Assembly: GCF_016463645.1 (NCBI RefSeq)
Contig: NZ_JAEMQX010000022.1
Location: 1 to 44,643, forward strand
Source of the DNA: Sphingopyxis sp.
Lineage (GTDB): Bacteria; Pseudomonadota; Alphaproteobacteria; Sphingomonadales; Sphingomonadaceae
Reading direction: 5' to 3'
Length of the DNA: 44,643 bases
Shown: in pieces, positions 28,219-36,860 of the stretch
How positions within the stretch are numbered: the first letter of the stretch is position 1
How the letters are laid out: each line of letters starts with the position of its first letter
Translations under genes and position numbers: made by a program
The notes under the pieces: generated by a model
Told to the model about the DNA's origin: nothing
Database searches by the model: none
Seen by the model: only the letters and a program-made list of their open reading frames with translations

Positions 28219-28242
28219 GGGCCCCGGCTTCCGCCGGGGTCC
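28219..28242. repeat. Intergenic palindrome between convergent genes, possible terminator
   Basis: GGGCCCCGGC and GCCGGGGTCC pair over 10 bp, with one G-T wobble, around a TTCC loop. It fills the 71-bp gap between the ends of the SDR gene (+) and the NAD-dependent reductase gene (-). The string CCCCGGCTTCCGCCGGGG is a dispersed intergenic palindrome in sphingomonads. There is no T-run on either side, so any termination would be Rho-dependent or weak. Confidence 0.7.
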
Positions 28243-28249
28243 GCCTGTT

Positions 28250-29266
28250 TCAGACCTTCACTATCCCCCGCTCGATCAGGCTATGCGCCGTCGCGAGGAT
28301 CGTCTCCTCGGGCGGGCGCATCGTCCAGCCGAGCGTCGTCATCGCATGGCTGCTGTCGCCGCCGCGAACATTGCCGAGTTCGGCGACGAGCTGTTTGAGT
28401 TCGGGCCGCACCAGCGCGAACAGCTTGAGCAGCCAGTCGGGCATCCTGCGCGCCGGCACCTTCCTCGCCTTGTCGCCGAGGTTCGCGGTCAGGATATTCG
28501 CAACCTCGATCATCTTCAGGAACGGGCCCGAGCAGACATAGCGCTCGTCACGGAGCACCGGCGCGGTCAGCGCACGATAATGGAGGTCGGCGACATCGCG
28601 CACGTCGACGATCCCGAAACCGATATCGGGGCACATCGGCACCTTGCCCTCGAGCAATTGCTTCACCAGTTCGATCGAGGTCGAGAGATCGTCCGAAAGC
28701 AGCGGCCCGAACACCGCCGCGGGATTGACCGACGCGAACTCCATGTCACCGCCCTCGGTCTTCGCCCAATCGCGTGCGGCACGCTCGGCAACGGTTTTCG
28801 ATCGCGGATAGGGCATGACTCCGGGGTTATCGAGATCGGTCCAATCGGCTTCGTCATAAAGGTCGCGGCCCTTGCCATGGCCATAGGCGATCGCCGCCAT
28901 CGACGAGGTGAGAATGAAGCGCCTCACCCCTGCCCCCTTCGCGAAACGGAGCGCCCGGAGCGCACCTTCGCGTGCGGGAATGACAAGCTCGTCGGCGTGC
29001 CTCGGCACATCGAGCGGAAAGGGCGACGCGACGTGCGCGACATGGCTGCACCCCGCCATCGCCTCGGCCCAGCCGGCGTCGTTTTCGAGGTCGGCGGCGA
29101 AGAAGCGCAGTCCGGCGGCGTCGACGTTCAGCCAGCGACGAACCTCGTCCTCGCGTCCGAGGTTGCGGACCGTCGTGTTGACCGTCCAGCCGTTCCCGAT
29201 CAGCTGCCGGATCAGGAAGCCCGCGATATAGCCGCTGCCCCCGGTCACCAATGCCGTACCCGCCAT
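28250..29266 (-). CDS. NAD-dependent epimerase/dihydroflavonol-reductase-like protein
   Basis: A 338-residue extended SDR. The Rossmann motif TALVTGGSGYIAGFLIRQLI opens the protein. HVASPFPLDVP follows near residue 80, and the catalytic Ser with Tyr-x3-Lys are in ILTSSMAAIAYG and YPRSKTVAERAA. The specificity region NPAAVFGPLLSDDLSTSIEL resembles dihydroflavonol-4-reductase and cinnamoyl-CoA reductase-like enzymes, which reduce carbonyls in varied substrates in bacteria. Within a longer frame, ATG 29266 has a strong GGGGAGGGGCGC Shine-Dalgarno region. It lies 59 bp downstream of gor on the same strand, so cotranscription is possible. The substrate is unknown. Confidence 0.88.
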   Translation of the reverse strand: MAGTALVTGGSGYIAGFLIRQLIGNGWTVNTTVRNLGREDEVRRWLNVDAAGLRFFAADLENDAGWAEAMAGCSHVAHVASPFPLDVPRHADELVIPAREGALRALRFAKGAGVRRFILTSSMAAIAYGHGKGRDLYDEADWTDLDNPGVMPYPRSKTVAERAARDWAKTEGGDMEFASVNPAAVFGPLLSDDLSTSIELVKQLLEGKVPMCPDIGFGIVDVRDVADLHYRALTAPVLRDERYVCSGPFLKMIEVANILTANLGDKARKVPARRMPDWLLKLFALVRPELKQLVAELGNVRGGDSSHAMTTLGWTMRPPEETILATAHSLIERGIVKV

Positions 29267-29325
29267 GCGCCCCTCCCCGCCTTGTGGGTGGACAGAATAG
29301 CGCATGCGGGTTGCAGGCCGAAACC

Positions 29326-30672
29326 TTATTTGAGGAGCACGAGTTCCTCGGCCATGCTCGGATGCAGCGCGACGGTCGCATCGAAATCGGCCTTGGTCAG
29401 CCCCGCCTTCACCGCGACCGCGGCGGCCTGCAAAATTTCGGGCGCATCGGGACCGATCATATGGAGACCGACAACCTGATCGGTCGCGGCGTTGACGACC
29501 ATCTTGTACAGTGCGCGCTCGTTGCGGCCCGCTAGGACATTCTTCATCGCGCGGAAGTCGCTGGTGTAGACACGGATCGATCCGAGCTTGTTGCGCGCCT
29601 CGGCCTCGGTCATCCCGACCGCGCCGATCGGCGGATGGCTGAACACCGCGCTCGGGACATTCTGGTAATCGACCACCGTCGGCTTGCCGCCGAACACCGA
29701 GTCCGCAAACGCCTGACCCTCGCGGATCGCCACGGGCGTCAGCTGGATGCGGTTGGTGACGTCGCCGACCGCATAGATGCCGGGCACCGACGACTGGTTC
29801 GTTTCGTCGACCTTGATCGCGCCATGCTTGTCGAGTTCGACCCCGACCTCTTCGAGCCCGATCCCGCGGCTGTTCGGAACGCGACCCGCCGCGACGAGCA
29901 CCGCGTCGGCGGGAATCGGATCGCAGCCTTCGAGATGGACGGTGAGCGACCCGTCGTCGTTCTTCTCGATCGACCGGAAAGGCGCGTTGAACTTGAAATC
30001 GATCCCCTTGGTCATCGAAATCTGGAGCAACCGGTCGCGTATCTGCTCGTCATAGCCGCGCAGGATCGTGTCGCCGCGATTGACGATCGTCACCTTGCTG
30101 CCGAATTCGTTGAAGATGCCGGCAAATTCATTGGCGATATAGCCGCCGCCTGCAATCACGACGCGCTTCGGCAGCTTGTCGAGATGGAAGACCTCGTTCG
30201 AGGTGATCGCATGCTCGCTGCCCGGAAATTCGGGCACGTGCGGCCAGCCGCCCGTCGCGATCAGGATGCGTTCGGCGGTGAGTTCGGTGCCGTCGGCAAG
30301 GCGCACCTTCTGCGGACCGACGACGGTCGCGCGCGTCTTGAAGACGGTGACCTTGTGATTGTCGAGCGTCTGGCCATAAAGGCCCTCGAGCCGGTCGACC
30401 TCGGCGAGCACATTGTCGCGCAGCACCTGCCAGTTGAATTTGCAATCGGGCACGTCCCAGCCGAACTTGCGCGCGTCGTGAATATCCTCGGCGAAGTGCG
30501 CCCCGTAGACGAGCAGCTTCTTCGGTACGCAGCCGCGGATGACGCATGTGCCGCCGACCCGATACTCCTCCGCCACCGCAACGCGCGCGCCGTGCGAGGC
30601 CGCGATGCGCGACGCGCGGACGCCGCCCGAACCGGCGCCGATGACGAAGAGATCATAGTCGAAATCGCTCAT
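29326..30672 (-). CDS. gor: Glutathione-disulfide reductase
   Basis: A 448-residue FAD enzyme that reduces GSSG with NADPH. The FAD motif is FVIGAGSGGVRASRIAASHG. The redox disulfide is in GGTCVIRGCVPKK; the NADPH fold is VIAGGGYIANEFAGIFNEFG, and the C-terminal catalytic His-Glu pair is in HPSMAEELVLL. The VIRGCVPKKL form of the active site and the phospho-binding NRGDTILRGYD favour glutathione reductase over dihydrolipoamide dehydrogenase or mercuric reductase. ATG 30672 begins MSDFDYDLFV. A glutathione reductase with a MAPEG-type protein elsewhere in the window fits a glutathione-based redox system. Confidence 0.94.
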   Translation of the reverse strand: MSDFDYDLFVIGAGSGGVRASRIAASHGARVAVAEEYRVGGTCVIRGCVPKKLLVYGAHFAEDIHDARKFGWDVPDCKFNWQVLRDNVLAEVDRLEGLYGQTLDNHKVTVFKTRATVVGPQKVRLADGTELTAERILIATGGWPHVPEFPGSEHAITSNEVFHLDKLPKRVVIAGGGYIANEFAGIFNEFGSKVTIVNRGDTILRGYDEQIRDRLLQISMTKGIDFKFNAPFRSIEKNDDGSLTVHLEGCDPIPADAVLVAAGRVPNSRGIGLEEVGVELDKHGAIKVDETNQSSVPGIYAVGDVTNRIQLTPVAIREGQAFADSVFGGKPTVVDYQNVPSAVFSHPPIGAVGMTEAEARNKLGSIRVYTSDFRAMKNVLAGRNERALYKMVVNAATDQVVGLHMIGPDAPEILQAAAVAVKAGLTKADFDATVALHPSMAEELVLLK

Positions 30673-30703
30673 GGAAAACCCCTGAATTGGACAGGCAGGC
30701 ATT

Positions 30704-30736
30704 CGCGCCCGGCGCCTATGTGGTTACACGGGCGCG
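30704..30736. repeat. Inverted repeat CGCGCCCG-N17-CGGGCGCG between pgi and gor
   Basis: Two perfect 8-bp GC-only arms flank a 17-nt loop in the 106-bp gap after the pgi stop and before the gor start (both minus strand). It may slow or terminate pgi transcription or stabilise RNA ends. No T-run follows in the minus direction, so intrinsic termination is not supported. Confidence 0.4.
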
Positions 30737-30778
30737 GCTTGCCAATCGAAATTTGCGCTCAGTGACAGCGACGTGCTC

Positions 30779-32284
30779 TCAATCGCCGAGTGCCGCCTGC
30801 ATCAGCGCCTGCGTCGCCGCGTCGAACTCGACCGTACCTTCGGCGAGGCCTTTCGCCATCTCCTTGCCCAGCTCGACGCCGAACTGGTCGAAGGGGTTGA
30901 TACCGAGCAGCACGGCATTGGCGAAAACGCGATGCTCGTAAAAGGCGATCAGCGCGCCGAGGGTGCGCGGCGTCACCTGATCGAGCAGGATCGTCGTGGA
31001 GGGTCGGTTGCCGGGATAGTTGCGCGCGCCATCCTCGCTCGCGCGCCCCGCCATCAGGGCCGCGCCCTGCGCGATGCAATTGGCGACGAGCGTTTCGTGA
31101 TGCGCATCGTCGAGCAGGTGATCCGGCTCGCGCGCGACGACGAATTCGACCGGGGTCAGGTGCGTGCCCTGGTGGAGCAACTGGAACACGGCATGCTGCG
31201 CGTCGGTGCCGACGCCGCCCCAGGTGATCGGCGCGGTCTGCTGCGCGACGGTCTCGCCGGTGAAGGTCACCGACTTGCCGTTCGATTCCATCTCGAGCTG
31301 TTGCAGATAGGAGGGCAGCAGCCGCAACCGCTCGTCATAAGCGAAAACCGCGCGCGTCTGGCAGCCGAGGCGGTTCGCATAGACCTGATCGGCAAAAGCC
31401 GCGAGCAGGCAGATATTGTCGGCGCCGTCGGCGAGGCGGAAATGGCGGTCCATCTCGGCCGCACCCTCGAGCAGGTCGGCAAAGGCGTCCCAGCCGAGCG
31501 CGAGCGCTGCGGGGAAGCCGATCGACGACCACAGCGAATAGCGCCCGCCGACGGTCTCGCTGAACGGCAGGATGCGCGTTTCGTCGATGCCCCATTCCAT
31601 CGCGCGTTCGGGCTTGGCGGTCAGCGCGATGAAGCGGCCGACCGGATCCTCGACTCCCGCTTCGTCGAGCCATTGCAGCGCCGAATTGGCGTTGAGCAAC
31701 GTTTCGGTCGTGGTGAAGGTCTTCGATGCGACCGCGACCAGCGTGTGCTCGGGGCTGAATTTGGCGAAGGCTTCGTCGAGGGCTGCGCCGTCGACGTTCG
31801 AAACGACGGCGACGTCGTAACGGTCGCTATGGCGGCCGAGCGCGTCGACGAGCAGGTCGGGGCCGAGCGCCGACCCGCCGATGCCGATATGGAGCAGGTG
31901 GCGGATCTCGCCGAACGCGCCCGCCTCGATCGCGTCGATCATCATCCGCATCCGCTGGTGCAATGCCTTCGCGACATGCACCGACTCGGGCGCGCCGTCG
32001 CCGCGTTCGGCGCTATGCTCGGCGGCGCGGTCTTCGGTCGGATTGGCGATTCCGCCCGAAAAAAGCGTCTTGCGCCGACTCGGGAAATCCTGCGCTTCGG
32101 CAAGGCCCGACAGGATCGCGATCGCGGACGTGTCGAGATGCGTCTTGGCGAAGTCGAAACGGATGTCGGCGACGCTCCGGACCAGCGCCTGCAACCGCGC
32201 CTGCGGGTCGGCGGCGACCAGGTCGGTCAGTTTCTGCGGCTGCCAGTCGGAAAGGGCCTGCCAGGCCTGCTGCGCTGTCGTCAT
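30779..32284 (-). CDS. pgi: Glucose-6-phosphate isomerase
   Basis: A 501-residue isomerase of glucose-6-phosphate and fructose-6-phosphate. Family signatures: LLHIGIGGSALGPDLLVDAL near residue 125, VASKTFTTTETLLNA (phosphate-binding Ser/Thr), GGRYSLWSSIGFPAALALG, and near the C-terminus GINPFDQFGVELGKEMAKGL. The catalytic Glu and His are in the expected strands. ATG 32284 follows GAGGACACAGACG. It is slightly shorter than the 550-residue E. coli protein, normal for this clade. It is divergent from lepB across 124 bp and upstream of gor on the same strand; no other glycolytic genes are nearby. Confidence 0.96.
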   Translation of the reverse strand: MTTAQQAWQALSDWQPQKLTDLVAADPQARLQALVRSVADIRFDFAKTHLDTSAIAILSGLAEAQDFPSRRKTLFSGGIANPTEDRAAEHSAERGDGAPESVHVAKALHQRMRMMIDAIEAGAFGEIRHLLHIGIGGSALGPDLLVDALGRHSDRYDVAVVSNVDGAALDEAFAKFSPEHTLVAVASKTFTTTETLLNANSALQWLDEAGVEDPVGRFIALTAKPERAMEWGIDETRILPFSETVGGRYSLWSSIGFPAALALGWDAFADLLEGAAEMDRHFRLADGADNICLLAAFADQVYANRLGCQTRAVFAYDERLRLLPSYLQQLEMESNGKSVTFTGETVAQQTAPITWGGVGTDAQHAVFQLLHQGTHLTPVEFVVAREPDHLLDDAHHETLVANCIAQGAALMAGRASEDGARNYPGNRPSTTILLDQVTPRTLGALIAFYEHRVFANAVLLGINPFDQFGVELGKEMAKGLAEGTVEFDAATQALMQAALGD

Positions 32285-32408
32285 CGTCTGTGTCCTCGAT
32301 GGGGGGATTGAATCGCGACCTTTCTCTAGGCCCCCCGCCCGCACGGCGCCAGTGGCGTCCGCCGATATTTGCTTGACGTGACAACCTATTCATCGCCAAT
32401 GCCGCAGC

Positions 32409-33302
32409 ATGACCAATGCCAGCTTTGCCGCCGATGTGACGCCCCCGACCGGGCCCACGCCGTCTTCGCCGACTCCTGCGCCTGCGTCCGCCAAGGAAGA
32501 GGCCGTCGACACCGTCCGCTTCCTCGCGCTGCTCGCGATCGCGGTGCTGATTTTTCGCAGCTTTTTCCTGTCGCCGTTCAACATCCCGTCGGAATCGATG
32601 CAGCCGCGCCTGCTGATCGGCGACTATCTGCTCGTGAACAAGATGGCCTATGGCTATTCGAAATACAGCCTGCCGCTGAGCGCGCCGCTGATCCCCGGCC
32701 GGATTTTCGCGCGCACGCCCGAACGCGGCGACGTCGTCGTGTTCAAGGCGCCGCCGGTCAACGACAATGACTATATCAAGCGCGTGATCGGTCTGCCTGG
32801 CGACAGCGTGCAGGTGAAGGACGGCATCGTCTGGCTGAACGGCAAGCCGCTGCAGCGCGAGGCGATGCCCGATTTCGTCATCCCGGTGACGCAGAACATG
32901 ATCGACGCCTCGCGCGCGACGGGCACCCTGCCCTGTTATTCGCCCGAGTTCGAGGAAGTCGCCGCCGATGGCCAGCGGCAGTGCCGCTACAAGCAGTTCC
33001 GTGAAACGCTGCCGAGCGGCAAAAGCTATGCGATCCTCGACATCACGACGATCGCCGAGGACAATACCTCGCTCGTCGTCGTGCCCGAAGGCCATCTCTT
33101 CCTGATGGGCGACAATCGCGACCGCAGCGCCGACAGCCGTTTCCCCGCGATGGAGAATCAGGGCATCGGCCTCGTCCCCGAGGAAAATCTCGTCGGCCAC
33201 GCGCTTGTCGGCATGTTCTCGACCGATGGATCGGCGAGCTGGCTCAACCCGATCAGCTGGTTCACCGCCGCACGCTGGGAGCGCGTCGGGGACGGTTTTT
33301 GA
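32409..33302 (+). CDS. lepB: Signal peptidase I
   Basis: A 297-residue inner-membrane serine protease that removes Sec and Tat signal peptides. After a Pro/Ala-rich cytoplasmic N-terminus (residues 1-30) comes one transmembrane segment ([18 protein letters not shown]). Catalytic Ser63 is in [20 protein letters not shown] and catalytic Lys124 in [19 protein letters not shown]. The C-terminal box [11 protein letters not shown] is intact. An inserted region around [19 protein letters not shown] contains two Cys that may pair in the periplasm. It is the first gene of lepB-rnc-era, a conserved order in proteobacteria, and its stop overlaps the rnc TTG start. Confidence 0.96.
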   Translation: MTNASFAADVTPPTGPTPSSPTPAPASAKEEAVDTVRFLALLAIAVLIFRSFFLSPFNIPSESMQPRLLIGDYLLVNKMAYGYSKYSLPLSAPLIPGRIFARTPERGDVVVFKAPPVNDNDYIKRVIGLPGDSVQVKDGIVWLNGKPLQREAMPDFVIPVTQNMIDASRATGTLPCYSPEFEEVAADGQRQCRYKQFRETLPSGKSYAILDITTIAEDNTSLVVVPEGHLFLMGDNRDRSADSRFPAMENQGIGLVPEENLVGHALVGMFSTDGSASWLNPISWFTAARWERVGDGF

Positions 33303-33979
33303 GCGACCCTCTCGACACCGGGGCGCTCGCCGGCATCATCGGCGGCGCTCCGGGCGATCCGGCGCTCTACGATCTGGCGCTGACGCATGGCAGCACCGGG
33401 CGTCCCGACTACCAGCGGCTCGAATTTCTCGGCGACCGCGTACTCGGCCTCGTCCTCGCGTCCGAACTGTATTCGCGCTTTCCTGCTGCGAGCGAGGGCG
33501 AGATGTCGTCGCGTCTCCATGTGCTCGCATCGGGCGCCACCTGCGCCGCGGTCGCTCGCAGGCTCGATCTGACCGCGCTGATCCGCTTCGGCGCGCAGGC
33601 GCGCAATGACGGGGGGCGCTACAGCGACAATATTGCCGCGGATGCCATGGAGGCGCTGATCGGCGCGCTCTGGCTCGACAAGGGAGCCGACGCTGCGCGC
33701 CGGTTCATCCTGACGCATTGGAACGAAATGATCGACGGACAGCAGGCCGCGCCCAAGCACCCCAAGGCGGCGCTCCAGGAATGGGCGCTCGCGCGGAAGC
33801 GCCGCCCGCCCGAATATGAGATTGTTTCGCGCGAAGGCCCCGACCATGCCCCGCGCTTTCGCATCGCGGTGAGCGTCGGCAAACTCGCGCGTGCCGAAGC
33901 CGAAGGCACCAGCAAACAGGCGGCCGAAAAGGCCGCTGCGGCGGCGTTGCTCGCCGAACTCGAAGGGATGAAACTATGA
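33299..33979 (+). CDS. rnc: Ribonuclease III
   Basis: A 226-residue double-strand-specific endoribonuclease for rRNA and mRNA maturation. The catalytic domain has the signature [19 protein letters not shown], with Glu/Asp metal ligands and [17 protein letters not shown]. The C-terminal dsRNA-binding domain begins [20 protein letters not shown] and ends [17 protein letters not shown]. Translation starts at TTG 33299, overlapping the lepB stop (TTGA). No in-frame ATG precedes the essential first helices, so the rare start is well supported and should lower or couple expression. era begins inside the rnc stop (ATGA). Confidence 0.95.
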   Translation: MSDPLDTGALAGIIGGAPGDPALYDLALTHGSTGRPDYQRLEFLGDRVLGLVLASELYSRFPAASEGEMSSRLHVLASGATCAAVARRLDLTALIRFGAQARNDGGRYSDNIAADAMEALIGALWLDKGADAARRFILTHWNEMIDGQQAAPKHPKAALQEWALARKRRPPEYEIVSREGPDHAPRFRIAVSVGKLARAEAEGTSKQAAEKAAAAALLAELEGMKL

Positions 33980-34869
33980 CCCGGCATTGCGGTTTCGTCG
34001 CCGTCGTCGGCGCACCCAACGCGGGCAAATCGACGCTCGTCAACGCGCTCGTGGGCCAGAAGGTCGCGATCGTCAGCCCGAAGGCGCAGACGACGCGTAC
34101 GCGACTGATGGGCGTCGCGATGGACGGCGAGACGCAGATCATCCTGATCGACACGCCCGGCATCTTCGCGCCGACGCGCCGGCTCGACCGCGCGATGGTC
34201 GCCGCCGCGTGGGGCAGCCTCGAGGAAGCCGAGGCGATCCTCGTGATGGTCGATGCAGCGGCCAAGCTGACGGGCCGCGTCGAGCGCGTGCTCGAAGGCA
34301 TAGCGAACCGGCCCGAGAAGAAATATCTGATCCTGAACAAGGTCGACCTCACGAAGAAGGACAAGCTGCTCACGATCGCCACCGAGCTCAACGGCAAGGT
34401 CGCGTTCGACGAAACCTTCTTCATCGCGGCGAGCAGCGGCGACGGCGTGCCCGAGCTCAAGACGCATCTCGCGAAGCTGATGCCCGAAGGCCCCTGGCAC
34501 TTCCCCGAGGACGAGGTCAGCGACGCCCCCGAACGCATGCTCGCCGCCGAGATCACCCGCGAACAGCTCTACCGCCAGCTCCACGAGGAACTGCCCTATC
34601 AGTCGACGGTCGAGACCGAGCTGTTCAAGACGCGCCCCGACGGCAGCGCCGAAATCCATCAGCAGATATTCGTCGCGCGCGACAACCAGCGCGCGATCGT
34701 GCTCGGCAAGGGCGGTGCCCGGATCAAGGAAATCGGCGCCCGCGCGCGCGCCGAACTGACCGAGTTGATGGGGCGCACGGTCCATCTGTTCCTGCACGTG
34801 AAGGTGAAGGAAAACTGGGACGAGGACCGCGGTGTCTATCGCAACATGGGGCTCGACTGGGTCGATTGA
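33976..34869 (+). CDS. era: GTPase Era
   Basis: A 297-residue GTPase that binds 16S rRNA near its 3' end and assists 30S assembly. G1 is [12 protein letters not shown] (residues 10-21), the G2 region reads [13 protein letters not shown]3 is DTPGIF, and G4 is NKVDLTKKD. The C-terminal KH domain contains [20 protein letters not shown] and ends with [17 protein letters not shown]. It overlaps rnc by 4 bp, so lepB, rnc and era are translationally coupled. No terminator with a T-run is visible in the 37 bp before the convergent unknown gene. Confidence 0.97.
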   Translation: MTRHCGFVAVVGAPNAGKSTLVNALVGQKVAIVSPKAQTTRTRLMGVAMDGETQIILIDTPGIFAPTRRLDRAMVAAAWGSLEEAEAILVMVDAAAKLTGRVERVLEGIANRPEKKYLILNKVDLTKKDKLLTIATELNGKVAFDETFFIAASSGDGVPELKTHLAKLMPEGPWHFPEDEVSDAPERMLAAEITREQLYRQLHEELPYQSTVETELFKTRPDGSAEIHQQIFVARDNQRAIVLGKGGARIKEIGARARAELTELMGRTVHLFLHVKVKENWDEDRGVYRNMGLDWVD

Positions 34870-34906
34870 GCCCGCTTTCGCGGTACGCCCGGACGGTGTC
34901 GCGCGA

Positions 34907-35533
34907 TTATTTCTCTTCCGCGATGACGTCCGCGACCTTGGCTTTGATCCTGTCGACCACGGCGTTCATCAGCGTCTTTCGCCGCGACAACTTCATGATG
35001 ACGGGAACGAACCCCGCAATCATGCCCAAAATGAAAAATCCGGCCATCCCGCCCTCGAAAATCAGCGCACCCAGGATGAGGAACCCGATCGGGGTGCCCA
35101 GAATCAAGCCCAGCGCCAGACATCCCGACAGCTTGGGGAGCAGCAGATCGACCACCTGCAGGAATATCTTGTCGTTGCCCGTACTGTGATTGACGAGCGC
35201 GACCGGATAGCCGCTCTTCAGCGCGGCCGGACCGGCATAGACCACCGATACCCGATGTTCCTCGCGAACGCCGAACGGCGTGTCGGAAAATTCGGCTTCG
35301 ATTTCCTTGCCATTGTCGTCGCGGAAGAAGATTCGCAGCTTTTCGGACGAGCTGGTCGACACGGTCGTCGTGGGAGCTTGCACATGGCCGGTTCCCTGAT
35401 GGAGATAGCCCCCGCCGCCCGACGTCGTTGTCGTCGTATTGATGACCGTGCTTTGCTGCTGCCCGACAACGGTTCCGGTTTTCGCGAAAACATGAAGGTC
35501 ATCGACGTTCGCAATTTTTGTGTCGTTACTCAT
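34907..35533 (-). CDS. Membrane protein of unknown function with Thr-rich N-terminus
   Basis: A 208-residue protein I do not recognise. Residues 28-66 are rich in Thr, Ser and Gly (a run of five Thr, then SGGGGYLHQG, then TTTVSTSSS). A small beta-rich domain follows (KLRIFFRDDNGKEIEAEFSD, then REEHRVSVVYAG). Two long hydrophobic hairpin helices come next (LALGLILGTPIGFLILGAL and MAGFFILGMIAGFVPVIM), and a Lys-rich tail. There is no signal peptide, so the N-terminal part is probably cytoplasmic. GGGGGA precedes ATG 35533. The gene and the following 140 bp are visibly less GC-rich than neighbours, a hint of separate origin. It is a monocistronic gene between convergent era and the lipase gene. 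Confidence 0.75.
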   Translation of the reverse strand: MSNDTKIANVDDLHVFAKTGTVVGQQQSTVINTTTTTSGGGGYLHQGTGHVQAPTTTVSTSSSEKLRIFFRDDNGKEIEAEFSDTPFGVREEHRVSVVYAGPAALKSGYPVALVNHSTGNDKIFLQVVDLLLPKLSGCLALGLILGTPIGFLILGALIFEGGMAGFFILGMIAGFVPVIMKLSRRKTLMNAVVDRIKAKVADVIAEEK

Positions 35534-35673
35534 CGTTCCCCCGTGCAGTCGGCGCAAATATGGGCCTCACATCCCGACGTGAATTTATTGCCTGCTCCCC
35601 GCCCGCATTCTCAACGAAGCCCGATCACTATGTCTCGACGGGCAAATTTTGCAACCATGTCAGAAAGAAAGCA

Positions 35674-36795
35674 CTAAATTCGCCGGCAATCATTCGGCGG
35701 CGGATTGCCGTCGAAGCGCGACGTGATCCAGCCGATCGTTTCCTGCGCGCTGTCCTTCGCGCTCGCGCCATGGTCGCCGGTCATGTCGATCCAGCGGGTC
35801 GGCGTTCCGCGCCGGCAAACGGCTTTCGCGAACTTCCGTGTCACCGCGGGCGCCACGATTGTATCCTTGCTGCTCTGCGCGATCAGCAACGGCCCCGGGA
35901 CGCGCGCCGGATCGACGCTGTTGGTGCGTTCGAAGGAGGCGAAGGGTTCGATCTTCGCGATGTCCTTGTTCTTCGTGGCGCGGGCGATGGTGAGGATGCC
36001 GAGGATCGTGCCGAGCTTCGGCTTCGCGTTGAAGCTGACGCAAACATTCTCGGACAGCCGGCGAATGATGCCCTGATTGGTGCGGTTGGTGATGCTGTCG
36101 AGCGAGAAGCCGTAGAGCGTCGACCAGCTATGCAGCGCGAAGGAAAGAAGTAGCGCGCGCGCATTCTTGTCACTTCCCTGCGCGAGGTTCGCGGCGAGAT
36201 CGGTCGGCGGGGCGGCCGCGGCGGTGCCGACGAGCGTCAGGTCGGGCGCATGGCTGCGCGCCGATATCGCGGTCCACAGTGCGGCATGGCCGCCCTGCGA
36301 TTCACCCCACACGGCGAAGCTGCTCCCCGCCGCCGCGCCCGGAATCTCGCGTGCCGCGTGAACTGCGTCGAGTACGGCGTTGGCCGTATCCGTTCCGACC
36401 AGAAACGGGTGCATCGTCGGGCTGGCAAGGCCGATATAGTCGGGCGCGACCACCACATAGCCGTTGCGCACGGCGTTCATCCCCGCCGAATATTCGAAGA
36501 AGTTCGGGCTGAGCGATGGCGCGCATTTCTCGGCGACGCCCCATGCGCCGTGGGTCCACGCAATGACGCGGCGCGGGCGCGGCGGAATGGCTTCCATCGG
36601 CGCCGCGACGATGCCGGTGACGGCAAAACGCTGGCCGCTGCCGTTGGTCGTCCAATATTGCACGCGCCACGCCTGCGTACCGGGCGGCGTGTCCGTCATC
36701 GGCTGGGCGGAGATCAGATAACGCGGTTGTTGTGCCGCTGCGGGCATGGAAAGCACCGACAGGATGGCGAGAAGGACGGCAAGGAAATGGCGCAT
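35674..36795 (-). CDS. Secreted lipase-like alpha/beta hydrolase
   Basis: A 373-residue exported serine hydrolase. The signal peptide ends in MPAAAQ at residue 22. The nucleophile elbow is WGESQGGHAALW (GxSxG, near residue 170), the oxyanion region is IAWTHGAWGVAEKC, and the catalytic Asp and His may be in SSKDTIVAPA and MTGDHGASA. The overall pattern matches the secretory lipase (LIP, PF03583) family, which cleaves esters. Three or more Cys in the mature region suggest disulfides. GGGAGG precedes ATG 36795. It is a stand-alone gene downstream of topA on the same strand; the substrate is unknown. Confidence 0.88.
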   Translation of the reverse strand: MRHFLAVLLAILSVLSMPAAAQQPRYLISAQPMTDTPPGTQAWRVQYWTTNGSGQRFAVTGIVAAPMEAIPPRPRRVIAWTHGAWGVAEKCAPSLSPNFFEYSAGMNAVRNGYVVVAPDYIGLASPTMHPFLVGTDTANAVLDAVHAAREIPGAAAGSSFAVWGESQGGHAALWTAISARSHAPDLTLVGTAAAAPPTDLAANLAQGSDKNARALLLSFALHSWSTLYGFSLDSITNRTNQGIIRRLSENVCVSFNAKPKLGTILGILTIARATKNKDIAKIEPFASFERTNSVDPARVPGPLLIAQSSKDTIVAPAVTRKFAKAVCRRGTPTRWIDMTGDHGASAKDSAQETIGWITSRFDGNPPPNDCRRI

Positions 36796-36860
36796 CGAAA
36801 AACCTCCCGATGCGCCAACCTATCACGGCTCTCCGGCGACGCAAACGCCGCACATTAACG

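Noticed and set aside
32301..32336. GGGGGG...CCCCCC pair upstream of pgi as a regulatory hairpin
   Set aside because: Six G and six C with a 24-nt loop is weak evidence in a GC-rich genome, and no further pairing supports it.
35534..35673. Short frames in the less GC-rich gap between the unknown membrane protein gene and the lipase gene
   Set aside because: None exceeds a few dozen codons or has a start with a Shine-Dalgarno sequence, and no symmetric element was found.
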